Program-made: the position numbers and the translations under genes
Part shown: positions 14,947 through 23,639 of the stretch, piece by piece
Layout of the letters: the number at the start of each line of letters is the position of its first letter
How positions within the stretch are numbered: position 1 is the stretch's first letter
Source: JBLINH01 sp047639165
GTDB lineage: Bacteria > Patescibacteriota > Minisyncoccia > Phycocordibacterales > JAACPR01
Length of the DNA stretch: 29,834 bases
Assembly: GCA_047639165.1 (NCBI GenBank)
Contig: JBLINH010000008.1
Coordinates: 1-29,834 of the forward strand
Direction: 5' to 3'
Notes under the pieces: generated by a model
The model's input: only the letters and a program-made list of their open reading frames with translations
Database searches by the model: none
Told to the model about the DNA's origin: nothing

Positions 14947-17397
14947 TTAAACGATGACTAATTGTAGTTTTTCTCCCTCGGCTTCAAATCTAATTTCCAT
15001 TCCAGCCTTTAGTTCTTCACTTATAAGTGCTTCGGCTATCAGTGCCTCTATATGATCTTGTATAGCTCTTTTTATAGCTCTACCTCCAAAGTTATAATTC
15101 CCTCCAATCTTAACTAAATAGTTGATCAGTTCGTCATCTACTATTATCTTTATACCTTTCTCTTTAACTCTGTCATTAAGTTCGTTCATCATTTTTTTAG
15201 CAACTTTACTTAAGTCACTATCTGTAAGTGTGTGGAATAAAGTAACATCATCAAACCTATTTAGTAACTCAGGTTTAAACACTCCTTCCTTTATCAAGTT
15301 TCTAATGATCTCATCTTTCTTTTTTGAAAGATCTTCTCCGTTGTAATTAACTTCGAATATCATCTTACTAGCTGCGTTTGAAGTAGCGATGATTATCATA
15401 TTTCTCGCATCAATCTTTTCACCTCTTGAATCTGTAAAAATACCTTCGTCTAATATTCGAAGAAACAAATCTAATACATCTGGTGTAGCTTTTTCAAACT
15501 CATCCAAAAGTAAAATCCCATATTTTTTATCGCTTATCGCACGAGCAAGCGTTCCTGTCTCGCCAGTCGTACCAATCAGTTTTTGAACTGAATCTGGAGT
15601 TGAGTATTCAGACATATCGAAACGCACAATACTTTTATTATCTCCTTTGAAGAAAGCATGTGCCAAAGCTTTAGCTGTTTCTGTCTTACCAACTCCAGTT
15701 GGACCTAGGAAAAGGAATGTTCCGATAGGTCTATCGGCACTTACTATTCCAGATCTTGATCTTCTAATTGCACTAGAAATAGCTGTGATTGCATTATCTT
15801 GTCCAATTACACTTTCATGAAGTGTATCTTCAAGGTTTGTAAATACTTCTTTCTCTATTTCAGATAGTTCACCCAGTGGTACTCCTGTTTTTTTCTCAAC
15901 AAGATCATGAATATCTTCAGAGGTAACAACTTTCTTTCCATTTGAAATGACATTTATAGCGACCTCTTCCAGAATATCAATTGCGGTGTCAACCAAAGGT
16001 CTTTCTGGAAAATATCTGTTAGAACTATCTACTATTTCTCTTACGCTCTGATATGTGAAAAATATATTTGTTTGTTTTTCAATTCTAACAATTTCATTTT
16101 GAATCATTCTGAAAACACTTTCTGAACCAAACTCATCGATTACCAACTTATCAAAATGTGTCATTAGATCTACATGAGTTTCAAGACTTGAGTGATACCC
16201 ACTTGAAGATGAAACAGCTACAACATTCACATTACTAGAACCCATTATCTTACTGAAGAAAGATGGAGCATCTATTCCTAATGAATTTGCACTATCTACG
16301 AATCCAGACATGTTTGGAATAACAAGAACGACATTTCCAGCTTTTGATGCTTGATTAAATATTTTTGATGTTACATCTTCAAATCTTTCTCTACTTGCTA
16401 CACCCATTAGAAGACTGATATCAAGTACAAACACTCTATGGTGTTCTAACTCGTGTCTAACCTCACCAGAAAAAATAGCTCGACTGAATGCTGCGATCAC
16501 TGCCATACCAGAATCATTAGTCTCTGATATCAATATTACATTAGCCCCGTGTCTTTTAAGGAATATTTGTTCCATCTGTTCGATGTACTTTTTGTATATC
16601 CTAAAACTTAGTCCTAAGTTTATATAGTTTGAATCAGACATTATTGAATGGCCGTATCTTTCAAGGAAAAAGGTTTTACCAAATGACCAGTTTCTTCCTA
16701 GGCTAGGAACTTTAATTAGCTTTTCTTTTATCCACCACCTTTTTTGATTTCTTTTTTCTTCTTCTGTATTTGTAACAAACTGGAGTGCCCCTCTAAAATC
16801 ATCTGGTGTCACTTTGTGTAATGTAAGAAAATGTTTAAACTGATCATCAAAATGAATTAAAGATCTTCCGTAATCGGCAAACGATATGTACTCTTCATCA
16901 CTGTCACGCACCATTTCGTACTCTTCACTAGTTACAGTACTTATTCTTTCGGTAAGAAATCTATCCACATCAGGAAGAGGTACACCCAATCTCTTCATTA
17001 CTCTTCTTCCAACATATGATCTAAGGAAGCCTCCTGTAATATCATCCGGTTTGGTTCCCAGAACAGTCTTTAGTACTTCAAACTCTATATTATTCTCTTT
17101 GAAGTAATATGAAGTATACATAGCTTCTAATAACTGCAATGTCATCCATAATGAAAACGTCATAAGAAAAATACTTCTGAAAAATAGTTTGAAGTTTGCA
17201 AAAGTAACAGCTATTCCTGCTGGAATTAATGGTATCTTCAGTCCATATACTGAAAGAAGTATCACGAACAAAAGAACTATCGAAACAATAAACAGAATCT
17301 TTCGTATCGATTTCCTTATGTTGTAAGAAATAGCCTTTTCCAAAACAATTGCTGGGTACACACCTTTTGTTTTATTTTGTAATTCAAGAAATATCAT
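14947..17397 (-). CDS. Membrane-anchored Clp/Hsp100 ATPase with inactive first AAA domain
   Basis: 816 residues. Hydrophobic segments at about residues 33-55 and 56-95 (ILFIVSIVLLFVILLSVYGL; LFFRSIFLMTFSLWMTLQLL) place the rest in the cytoplasm at the membrane. A ClpN-like helical region follows (FADYGRSLIHF, LHKVTPDDFRGAL). The first AAA domain (about 285-430) has lost Walker A: the place reads ISETNDSGMAVIAAFSRAI. The second is intact: Walker A GPTGVGKTETAKA (about 562), RFDMSEYSTPDSVQKLIG, Walker B ILLLDEFEKA (about 626), sensor IIIATSNAAS, arginine finger region FKPELLNRFDDV and sensor 2 FGGRAIKRAI. The linker has the ClpC/ClpB-like GVPLGELSEIE and VIGQDNAI. It probably unfolds proteins at the membrane. 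Coupled to the upstream membrane protein by a 4-bp overlap and followed by the carboxypeptidase. Confidence 0.9.
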   Translation of the reverse strand: MIFLELQNKTKGVYPAIVLEKAISYNIRKSIRKILFIVSIVLLFVILLSVYGLKIPLIPAGIAVTFANFKLFFRSIFLMTFSLWMTLQLLEAMYTSYYFKENNIEFEVLKTVLGTKPDDITGGFLRSYVGRRVMKRLGVPLPDVDRFLTERISTVTSEEYEMVRDSDEEYISFADYGRSLIHFDDQFKHFLTLHKVTPDDFRGALQFVTNTEEEKRNQKRWWIKEKLIKVPSLGRNWSFGKTFFLERYGHSIMSDSNYINLGLSFRIYKKYIEQMEQIFLKRHGANVILISETNDSGMAVIAAFSRAIFSGEVRHELEHHRVFVLDISLLMGVASRERFEDVTSKIFNQASKAGNVVLVIPNMSGFVDSANSLGIDAPSFFSKIMGSSNVNVVAVSSSSGYHSSLETHVDLMTHFDKLVIDEFGSESVFRMIQNEIVRIEKQTNIFFTYQSVREIVDSSNRYFPERPLVDTAIDILEEVAINVISNGKKVVTSEDIHDLVEKKTGVPLGELSEIEKEVFTNLEDTLHESVIGQDNAITAISSAIRRSRSGIVSADRPIGTFLFLGPTGVGKTETAKALAHAFFKGDNKSIVRFDMSEYSTPDSVQKLIGTTGETGTLARAISDKKYGILLLDEFEKATPDVLDLFLRILDEGIFTDSRGEKIDARNMIIIATSNAASKMIFEVNYNGEDLSKKKDEIIRNLIKEGVFKPELLNRFDDVTLFHTLTDSDLSKVAKKMMNELNDRVKEKGIKIIVDDELINYLVKIGGNYNFGGRAIKRAIQDHIEALIAEALISEELKAGMEIRFEAEGEKLQLVIV

Positions 17398-17792
17398 AAG
17401 GTGATGAATTTAAAGAAATCTATAAGAGAGTACACAACGACTAATCCAACAACAAATGGAAGTACTATCCAAACTACTGTAAACAGAATTGTGAGAATTG
17501 AAACCAGAACAAGAAAAATTAACCCCATAATAATTAGGATACTTCTCATAAAGAAACCAACAATCCTCATTAGAATATTTACAACGAAAGACTCGAGCAT
17601 TTTTTGAAAACCAAAACCACTTGATTGTTCTGTCAGTCTTTTGAATGGTGAGAAGATAGTTCTCAAAAGTTTTGATACTGAGAAAAACCTTAATGTAAAC
17701 CACGAAAAGTTTTTCCATAGTCCGAATATATTCCTAAAAGCAAAAGTATAGTGCCATGCCAAGTAACACGGGATGACCAAGATTAAGTTCAT
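17394..17792 (-). CDS. Small membrane protein coupled to the Clp ATPase
   Basis: 132 residues. A short aromatic-rich N-terminus (LAWHYTFAFRNIFGLWKNFSWF) and a basic stretch (SKLLRTIFSPFKRL) are followed by two or three membrane helices (IVGFFMRSILIIMGLIFLVL; LTILFTVVWIVLPFVVGLVV). Its last codons overlap the Clp start by 4 bp, suggesting translational coupling and perhaps a complex. Such small membrane partners upstream of the membrane Clp are seen in other Patescibacteria as far as I recall. No enzymatic motif is visible. A perfect extended -10 lies 6 nt before the ATG. Confidence 0.8.
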   Translation of the reverse strand: MNLILVIPCYLAWHYTFAFRNIFGLWKNFSWFTLRFFSVSKLLRTIFSPFKRLTEQSSGFGFQKMLESFVVNILMRIVGFFMRSILIIMGLIFLVLVSILTILFTVVWIVLPFVVGLVVVYSLIDFFKFITL

Positions 17793-17798
17793 TGATAA

Positions 17799-17807
17799 AT
17801 TATATCA
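17799..17807 (-). promoter_or_regulatory. Extended -10 (TGATATAAT) of the Clp operon
   Basis: Same nine bases as at dnaX, ending 6 nt before ATG 17792. Predicts a leaderless mRNA for the membrane protein-Clp operon. Confidence 0.65.
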
Positions 17808-17844
17808 ATATATATGTAGTGTGTCCTAAAAGTTTTTTTTAAAT

Positions 17845-17878
17845 TACCCCTCGATCTACTTTTGTAGATCGAGGGGTA
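17845..17878. repeat. 15-bp perfect hairpin downstream of the 168-aa gene
   Basis: TACCCCTCGATCTAC pairs with GTAGATCGAGGGGTA around a TTTT loop. It starts 9 bp after the stop of the minus gene at 17888. On minus it is followed by an A-rich tract, not T, so it is not a classic terminator; the position suggests 3'-end protection or processing. Confidence 0.7.
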
Positions 17879-17887
17879 GGAAGATGG

Positions 17888-18394
17888 TTATAAAACGCCA
17901 ACAGCAAAGCCCCAGTTTTTACTCCACCTGCAATCAGTCGTATCACCATATACACAAAGATGTGAGTGACTTTCATATAGTCTTGTCTCAAGAAGACTTA
18001 AAACACCTTCTGGAGATATTGTTGGATGATGCATTGTTACAATTCTACTAAAACCCATTGTATCGATCTGTTTGTCACTAAGGCAACGAACAATAAAGGC
18101 AACTACTAAACTTAGCTTATCACCATGAACAAAACCAAGATCATCTGTTCGATATCGAATGTCAGTATTAGTACGCTTATTATCCTTGAAAGACTCCCCT
18201 TTTAAGATTGCAATTTTACTAATGGAATCAATACCAGTTGAATCATATGATTCAACTAGTTGCTTAACGAAACAACTCATTACAACACCTTTACTACAAA
18301 GATATTCTATCCATTCCAGATAGTTTTTTTGGCAATGATCAAAAGGTATGTAAATTATTCCTTCTTTTTCTGTCCAATTAATTTCGTCTTTCAT
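17888..18394 (-). CDS. Conserved-looking protein of unknown function
   Basis: 168 residues, no signal peptide or membrane helix. Five cysteines are scattered (DHCQKN, EYLCSK, MSCFVK, VRCLSD, LCVYGD, TDCRW), not in zinc pairs. Notable stretches are GIIYIPFDHCQKNYLEWIEY, DLGFVHGDKLSLVVAFIVRC, MHHPTISPEGVLSLLETRLY and the ending WSKNWGFAVGVL. I do not recognise the family. A TATAAT box lies at 18434-18439, giving a leader of about 33 nt, so it has its own promoter downstream of ftsQ. The base composition is like its neighbours. Confidence 0.6.
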   Translation of the reverse strand: MKDEINWTEKEGIIYIPFDHCQKNYLEWIEYLCSKGVVMSCFVKQLVESYDSTGIDSISKIAILKGESFKDNKRTNTDIRYRTDDLGFVHGDKLSLVVAFIVRCLSDKQIDTMGFSRIVTMHHPTISPEGVLSLLETRLYESHSHLCVYGDTTDCRWSKNWGFAVGVL

Positions 18395-18433
18395 ACATAG
18401 TCAGTTGGTTGAGTTAAAGATCTTATTACATAA

Positions 18434-18439
18434 ATTATA
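18434..18439 (-). promoter_or_regulatory. -10 box candidate of the 168-aa gene
   Basis: TATAAT on minus, about 40 nt before the ATG; no clear -35 and no Shine-Dalgarno in the leader. Confidence 0.35.
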
Positions 18440-18471
18440 ATGCCATTAACACATATTTTTAGCAACAAACA

Positions 18472-19269
18472 CTACTTCAATCTATAAAAAACCTTATTTC
18501 CAAATCTCAGATCAATGTAATCAATATTTTCAAACTGTTCTCTGTTAATTCCCTCTTTCAAAAATACAGTTTTTATATTTTCGATAACATCAATCATGTT
18601 ATCTTCCTTATCAATTAGGAAAATTGCACCAGTTCTACTCTTGAATTCAAAGATTGGATTCTCACTTTCTTCAACACTTACAATTTCAATATCTAAATCT
18701 GAATTTAATATCTCTACTACTTTAATAAATGATTTAAACAATTTTGGATCCAAGAAACTGTTCTTTAAATTATCTCCCTCTATATTTCCACGGAACGTAA
18801 CAAACGAGTTTGTATTAATCAACGGTTCTTTTACAAAGACATACCCCTCATCATTTAAAAGATAACAATCATCTCCTTCACAAAAACGAGCCACTGGTTC
18901 GTACTCTTCTACCTCCAAGAGTATCTTTTTAAAACCTTTAAAATCTAAATCAACACTCTTGATTGAAGGCTGATCATTTAAGATTCTTTCTTTTATCTTT
19001 TGTCTTGGGAAAATAAGACTATTAGATTTAGATAGTAAACCTAAATATGTTCGATTCAATTCTTCAAAAACGATCTCTCTCAAAACATCTTCGTTTGTAT
19101 ACGAAAGCTCTGTGAATTTTATCTCACTTATTTTCATACTGTCATGCCGAGACCAAAAAGATGTCCCAATGAGAACAACAGCAATAAATACAACTACCAA
19201 AGCTATCCGCCATTTACGAATTTTCTTCTTCTGTTTAGCAAGTTTTGATGATCTGTATTTAGCTGTCAT
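18472..19269 (-). CDS. ftsQ: Cell division protein FtsQ-like (DivIB)
   Basis: 265 residues. Single-pass divisome protein linking FtsL/FtsB to the septal synthase. A basic cytoplasmic head (SSKLAKQKKKIRKWR), one membrane helix (IALVVVFIAVVLIGTSFW, about 22-40), then a POTRA-like domain (KISEIKFTELSYTNEDVLREI; SIKSVDLDFKGFKKILLEVEEYEP with VARFCEGDDCYLLNDEGYVF) and the FtsQ beta domain ending ENIDYIDLRFGNKVFYRLK, which matches the IDLRFGNKV signature of the family. The two Cys in CEGDDC may form a disulfide. It starts 6 bp after the serS stop, so serS-ftsQ are cotranscribed. Confidence 0.85.
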   Translation of the reverse strand: MTAKYRSSKLAKQKKKIRKWRIALVVVFIAVVLIGTSFWSRHDSMKISEIKFTELSYTNEDVLREIVFEELNRTYLGLLSKSNSLIFPRQKIKERILNDQPSIKSVDLDFKGFKKILLEVEEYEPVARFCEGDDCYLLNDEGYVFVKEPLINTNSFVTFRGNIEGDNLKNSFLDPKLFKSFIKVVEILNSDLDIEIVSVEESENPIFEFKSRTGAIFLIDKEDNMIDVIENIKTVFLKEGINREQFENIDYIDLRFGNKVFYRLK

Positions 19270-19275
19270 TGAAAT

Positions 19276-20562
19276 TTATTTTGAAATCCTTTCTCTGCCT
19301 CCCATATGTTTCTGCAGAACTTCTGGAATTCTGATACTTCCATCTTCTTCTTGATAGTTTTCTATTATAGCTATAAGTATTCTTCCAATAGCAAAAAGTG
19401 TCGCGTCGTTCATGTGGACATACTCTGGCTTTCCTCCCTCAATCTTAACCTTAGTATTCAATCTTCTTGATTGGAAACTAGTCATTAAGTCTGCTGAATG
19501 AGTTTCTCTGTACTTATCTTGTCCTGGCATCCAAGTTTCAATATCAATCTGTCGATGATCAGGTGTTCCCATGTCTCCAGTACACACAGCAACCACTCGA
19601 TATGGAAGCTTTAGTTTTCTCATAAGATATTCTTGAATAGCTACAAGAAAATCTTGTTCTGTTTTTGAATTTTCTGGAAGACAAAATGTTTCCATCTCCA
19701 ACTTATCAAACTGGTGCATTCTTAGAATTCCGTTTGTATCTTTCCCGTATGTTCCAGCCTCTCTTCTGAAATTTGTTGAATATCCAATATATCTAACCGG
19801 CATTTTGTCATTAGAAATCACCTCATCCATATGGATAGGTCCAAGTGTGTGCTCTGCACTACCTGCAAGATATAAATCATCTTCTGTAATGTGGTACTTG
19901 TCTTCCTTAGGATCAAGTCTCGCCATTCTGTTATATACAGCTGGCTTTACCATTACTGGTGGTACAACTGGAATGAAAGGTTTTGTATCAACTTCCAAAT
20001 CAGCTTCTTCAGCAATAACCTTCAGTATATCTTCGTTTGTAACTGTTTCCATTGCAAGCTGTATAAGTGCAAATTGCATTAAAGCTAAATCTCCTTTTAT
20101 ATAAGCAAATCTTGACCCTGAAACTTCTGCTGCTTTTTCTTTGTTGATCACATCAAGATATTCACCAATAACAAAATGTTCTTTCGGTGTAAAAGAAAAA
20201 TTTGGTTTTTCTCCCCATTGTCTTACAACTTGGTTTGCTGATTCATCTGGTCCGATTGGAGTATCGGCTGATGGAATATTTGGAACCTTAAGCATTATCT
20301 TGATGAAGTCTTTGTCGACTACTGCAAATTCTTCTTCAAGTTTTGATCCTTCTTCTTTTAGCATCCTACCTTCTTCAATGTTCTGTTCTTTAGCTGCTTG
20401 GTTTCTCTTTGTGTTAACCTCATCCAACCTAATTCTTAGATCACTTCTTTTGTTATGTAACTCAAAAAGTCCATCGAGATTTATTTCGCCTTTAACCTTC
20501 TTATTTTCAATAGCTTTCTCAACTATTTCCCTATTTTCTTTGATAAATTTTATATCTAACAT
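19276..20562 (-). CDS. serS: Seryl-tRNA synthetase
   Basis: 428 residues, full length. Class II synthetase charging tRNA-Ser. It has the N-terminal antiparallel coiled coil that grips the long variable arm (about 25-100; LFELHNKRSDLRIRLDEVN, EEGRMLKEEGSKLEEEF), then the catalytic core: LAGSAEHTLGPIHMDEV, motif 2 TNFRREAGTYGKDTNGILR with HQFDKLEME, and motif 3 near the end (FAIGRILIAIIENYQEEDGS, then IRIPEVLQKHMGG). Motif 3 has NDATLFAIGR in place of the common NGSGLAVGR, with the Arg kept. TATAAA ends 8 nt before the ATG. It is divergent from dprA with a short shared promoter region and leads the serS-ftsQ operon. Confidence 0.97.
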   Translation of the reverse strand: MLDIKFIKENREIVEKAIENKKVKGEINLDGLFELHNKRSDLRIRLDEVNTKRNQAAKEQNIEEGRMLKEEGSKLEEEFAVVDKDFIKIMLKVPNIPSADTPIGPDESANQVVRQWGEKPNFSFTPKEHFVIGEYLDVINKEKAAEVSGSRFAYIKGDLALMQFALIQLAMETVTNEDILKVIAEEADLEVDTKPFIPVVPPVMVKPAVYNRMARLDPKEDKYHITEDDLYLAGSAEHTLGPIHMDEVISNDKMPVRYIGYSTNFRREAGTYGKDTNGILRMHQFDKLEMETFCLPENSKTEQDFLVAIQEYLMRKLKLPYRVVAVCTGDMGTPDHRQIDIETWMPGQDKYRETHSADLMTSFQSRRLNTKVKIEGGKPEYVHMNDATLFAIGRILIAIIENYQEEDGSIRIPEVLQKHMGGRERISK

Positions 20563-20610
20563 ATTTCTTTTTTATAAAAATATCATAGCAGATATGTGAG
20601 AATTCGTCAC

Positions 20611-21288
20611 ATGGAGAAAAAAATATATCAATTAAATAAAGAGTTGTGGCCTCTAGGACTTCAAGAGATCCCTGAGCCACCAAAGCAGTTAAATATCATC
20701 GGGAGTCCTCCTCCAAAGGAGAATATTAATATATGTATAGTTGGTTCTAGAAAAAATACAGAATATGGAAAGAAAGTGTGCGAAGAGCTAATCAAAGGGC
20801 TAAAGGGATATCCCTTTAGTATAATTTCAGGATTAGCTCTTGGCATTGATGGAATAGCTCACCAAGCTGCAATAGATGCAGAACTTTACACAGCGGCAGT
20901 GATTGGATCGGGGTTAAACCAAATATATCCCAAAAGTCATATGAAATTAGCTGGGGACATCTTAAACTCTGGCGGTGCGATAATATCCGAATATGCTAAT
21001 GATGACAAAGCCAGTAAATATACATTTCCTGAGAGAAACAGAATAATGGCAGGAATGTCACATGCTGTACTTGTAATAGAAGCAACTGACAGATCTGGGA
21101 CTTTAATAACATCAAGATTAGCTACAGAATACAATAGAGATGTCTTGGCTGTTCCTGGACCTGTGGATAGCGATGGGAGCTTTGGACCGCATATGCTGAT
21201 AAAGCTTGGAGCTGTACCGATTACAAGTTCGGAGGATATTTTGGAATACTTCTCCCCACCCAAACTTGCCAAAATTAAATATATATAG
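20611..21288 (+). CDS. dprA: DNA-processing protein DprA-like, short form
   Basis: 225 residues. Loads RecA on incoming single-stranded DNA in natural transformation. It is essentially the Rossmann core: NICIVGSRKNTEYGKKV, the signature SIISGLALGIDGIAHQAAID, TAAVIGSGLNQIYPKSH, GGAIISEYANDD, YTFPERNRIMAGMS, LVIEATDRSGTLITSRLATE and VLAVPGPVD. The N-terminal SAM-like and C-terminal winged-helix domains of longer DprA are missing. ATG 20611 is the first ATG; an in-frame GTG at 20596 lies 9 nt after TATCAT and may be used instead. topA follows 15 bp downstream, a common pairing. Confidence 0.9.
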   Translation: MEKKIYQLNKELWPLGLQEIPEPPKQLNIIGSPPPKENINICIVGSRKNTEYGKKVCEELIKGLKGYPFSIISGLALGIDGIAHQAAIDAELYTAAVIGSGLNQIYPKSHMKLAGDILNSGGAIISEYANDDKASKYTFPERNRIMAGMSHAVLVIEATDRSGTLITSRLATEYNRDVLAVPGPVDSDGSFGPHMLIKLGAVPITSSEDILEYFSPPKLAKIKYI

Positions 21289-21291
21289 TAT

Positions 21292-21297
21292 TAGTAT
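21292..21297 (+). promoter_or_regulatory. -10-like box before topA
   Basis: TAGTAT, ending 6 nt before ATG 21304, in the gap after dprA. It fits the leaderless pattern, though the gene could also be read from the dprA promoter. Confidence 0.35.
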
Positions 21298-21303
21298 CTA
21301 CTA

Positions 21304-23472
21304 ATGTCATACAAACTTTTAATAGTCGAGTCACCTGCAAAAGCAAAAACAATCGGTAAATACCTAAAGGGTCTTGGGGATTTTAAAGTTACTGCTTCTG
21401 TTGGACACATCCGTGACCTACCAAAGAGTAATAAAGAAGCTATCGATATCGAAGGTGGATTTATCCCTAAGTATGTAGTGTCTCCTGGAAAAGAAACTGT
21501 TGTTGCTGATATCAAAAAACTAGCAAAGGATGCTAGTGAAGTTCTACTCGCAACTGACCCCGACCGAGAAGGTGAAGCTATTGCTTGGCACATTGCTCAA
21601 GCAGTTAAACTGAAAAATCCAAAGAGGGTTGTTTTCAATGAGATTACCGAAGAAGCTGTACAAGATGCTATCAAGAACCCAAGAGAAGTTGATATGAACT
21701 TGAAAGAAGCTCAAGAAGCAAGAAGAGTTCTTGACCGACTTGTTGGATATGATCTTTCAGGATTAATCTGGAAGAAAGTTAGATATGGGCTTTCAGCCGG
21801 AAGAGTTCAATCTCCTGCACTTCGAATCATCATGGAAAGAGAAAGAGAGATCAGAGCTTTTGATTCAGTAAAATACTGGGTTATCACAGCAGACGTAAAG
21901 GGAAAGAAAAAATTCCTAACAATATGCGTAGAAGAACCTCACACACAAAAAGAAACTGACCAAATTATCAAAGTCGGTGAAAAAGCTCAGTGGAAAGTAA
22001 AAGACGTAAAAGAAACTAAGGTAAAGAGAAGTCCTAAGGCTCCTTTCATTACATCTACTCTTCAACAAACAGCCAGTACAAGATTAGGATTCTCTCCATC
22101 AAGAACTATGGTTCTTGCTCAAAAACTATATGAAGCCGGACATATTACATATATGAGAACAGACAGCACTACCCTATCTAAACAAGCTCAAGGACAGATA
22201 AAGAAAGTAGTTGGTAAAAGCTTCGGTGAGGAACTATACGAAGAAAGAACATACGGTAAGAAAAGTAAAAACGCTCAAGAAGCCCACGAAGCTGTTAGAC
22301 CTTCAGATATCTCAAAACTAGCTGCTGGTACAACTGCAGAGCAAAAGAACCTCTACGCTCTAATTTGGGCACGTACAGTATCATCACAAATGGTAGACGC
22401 GCAAACTTTAAGAACCAAAATCCTGGTATCGGTAAACGATGGAGAAACTCCTGATTTTTCAGTGAACGGAGCTAGGGTTACATTCAATGGATGGTTAGTA
22501 GCCGATCCTGCCGCTAAAGGTGAAGACACTGAAGTACCTGAGGTAAAGGTAGACGAGATTCTTGGTTTGATAAAAATGTATCAAGAAGAAAAAGAAACTC
22601 AACCACCATCAAGATACACAGAAGCCGGACTAATTAAGGAACTAGAGAAAAGAGGTATCGGACGACCTTCTACATATGCTGCCATCATCAGAACCATCAA
22701 TGACAGAGGGTACGTTCACAAAGAAGGAAAAACTCTAATTCCTACAGATACCGGAGATGTTGTTTCCTCTTTCGTAGAGGAACATTTTGAAAAATATATT
22801 AGTGACACTTTCACAGCTGAAATGGAAGGTGAGCTTGATGATATAGCAAACGGAAAAAGAGAGTATATAAAAACTTTGAAAGATTTCTACGGGCCATTTA
22901 AAAAAGAAGTAGATTCAAAAGAAGATCTAGCCAAGATCACTACTATGGGTAAAGCTGATCCAAAGCATGAGTGTCCTAAGTGTAAGAGTAAGATGGATAT
23001 AAAACTTGGACGAGGAGGTAAATTCCTTTCTTGTGAAAAGTACCCTGATTGTGACGGAGCACTAACAATCGAAGGAGAAATTTTGAAACCTGAAAAACCT
23101 ATCGGAAACCATCCTGAAACAGAAGAAGAGATTTTTGTATACATTGGTCAGTACGGTCCATACGTTCAACTCGGAAAGAAAAGTAAAAAAAATCCTAAGC
23201 CAAAGAGAGCTCCTTTACCTAAAGACAAAGAACCTGGAGATGTAACACTAAAAGATGCTGTTAAGTATCTAACACTTCCAAGAAAACTTGGGGAACACCC
23301 CGAAACAGAAAAAACTGTCACTGCATCAATCGGAAGATTTGGTCCATACATTGTTCATGACAAAGACTTTAGATCTTTGAAAGAAGATGATGTCTACACA
23401 ATCAAGTTACCTAGGGCTCTTGAGATTCTAGCTCAACCTAAGGTGAGGAGAGGTAGGAAGAAGGCTAAGTAA
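21304..23472 (+). CDS. topA: DNA topoisomerase I (type IA)
   Basis: 722 residues. Relaxes negative supercoils by a single-strand break through a 5'-phosphotyrosine. Toprim: LLIVESPAKAKTIGKYLKG with the catalytic Glu and LATDPDREGEAIAWHIA (about 80-96, acidic metal ligands). Domain IV follows with AGRVQSPALRIIMERE; the catalytic Tyr is in GHITYMRTDSTTLS (about 284). Also ARTVSSQMVDA, then RYTEAGLIKELEKRGIGRPSTYA. C-terminal region: one C4 zinc finger (CPKCKSKMDIKLGRGGKFLS, then CEKYPDC, from about 559) and two GxxGPY repeats (GQYGPYVQLGK, GRFGPYIVHDK), ending in a basic tail RRGRKKAK. Shorter C-terminus than E. coli. Second gene after dprA; terminator at 23610-23639. Confidence 0.97.
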   Translation: MSYKLLIVESPAKAKTIGKYLKGLGDFKVTASVGHIRDLPKSNKEAIDIEGGFIPKYVVSPGKETVVADIKKLAKDASEVLLATDPDREGEAIAWHIAQAVKLKNPKRVVFNEITEEAVQDAIKNPREVDMNLKEAQEARRVLDRLVGYDLSGLIWKKVRYGLSAGRVQSPALRIIMEREREIRAFDSVKYWVITADVKGKKKFLTICVEEPHTQKETDQIIKVGEKAQWKVKDVKETKVKRSPKAPFITSTLQQTASTRLGFSPSRTMVLAQKLYEAGHITYMRTDSTTLSKQAQGQIKKVVGKSFGEELYEERTYGKKSKNAQEAHEAVRPSDISKLAAGTTAEQKNLYALIWARTVSSQMVDAQTLRTKILVSVNDGETPDFSVNGARVTFNGWLVADPAAKGEDTEVPEVKVDEILGLIKMYQEEKETQPPSRYTEAGLIKELEKRGIGRPSTYAAIIRTINDRGYVHKEGKTLIPTDTGDVVSSFVEEHFEKYISDTFTAEMEGELDDIANGKREYIKTLKDFYGPFKKEVDSKEDLAKITTMGKADPKHECPKCKSKMDIKLGRGGKFLSCEKYPDCDGALTIEGEILKPEKPIGNHPETEEEIFVYIGQYGPYVQLGKKSKKNPKPKRAPLPKDKEPGDVTLKDAVKYLTLPRKLGEHPETEKTVTASIGRFGPYIVHDKDFRSLKEDDVYTIKLPRALEILAQPKVRRGRKKAK

Positions 23473-23557
23473 TATAAAATATATAGGAATGTTTATATCC
23501 AAAACAATCCTTTATTTAAGCTATATTTTTACCATAAGCTACGTGCAGATTGTTTGC

Positions 23558-23594
23558 TTGGTACATACCAACATGATAGTATGTTTCTATACTA
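23558..23594. repeat. Two small inverted repeats in the topA 3' region
   Basis: TTGGTA-CA-TACCAA (23558-23571) and TAGTAT-GTTTCT-ATACTA (23577-23594), both before the terminator hairpin. They may be operator-like sites or hairpins of the topA 3' UTR. Confidence 0.4.
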
Positions 23595-23609
23595 CTGTTG
23601 TGGTTCCGA

Positions 23610-23639
23610 GAAAGCCCGCCTTGTGCGGGCTTTCGTTTT
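23610..23639 (+). terminator. Intrinsic terminator after topA
   Basis: A 10-bp stem, GAAAGCCCGC with GCGGGCTTTC, loop CTTGT, then GTTTTA. Oriented for plus transcription; its end overlaps the parB stop codon on minus. Confidence 0.8.
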
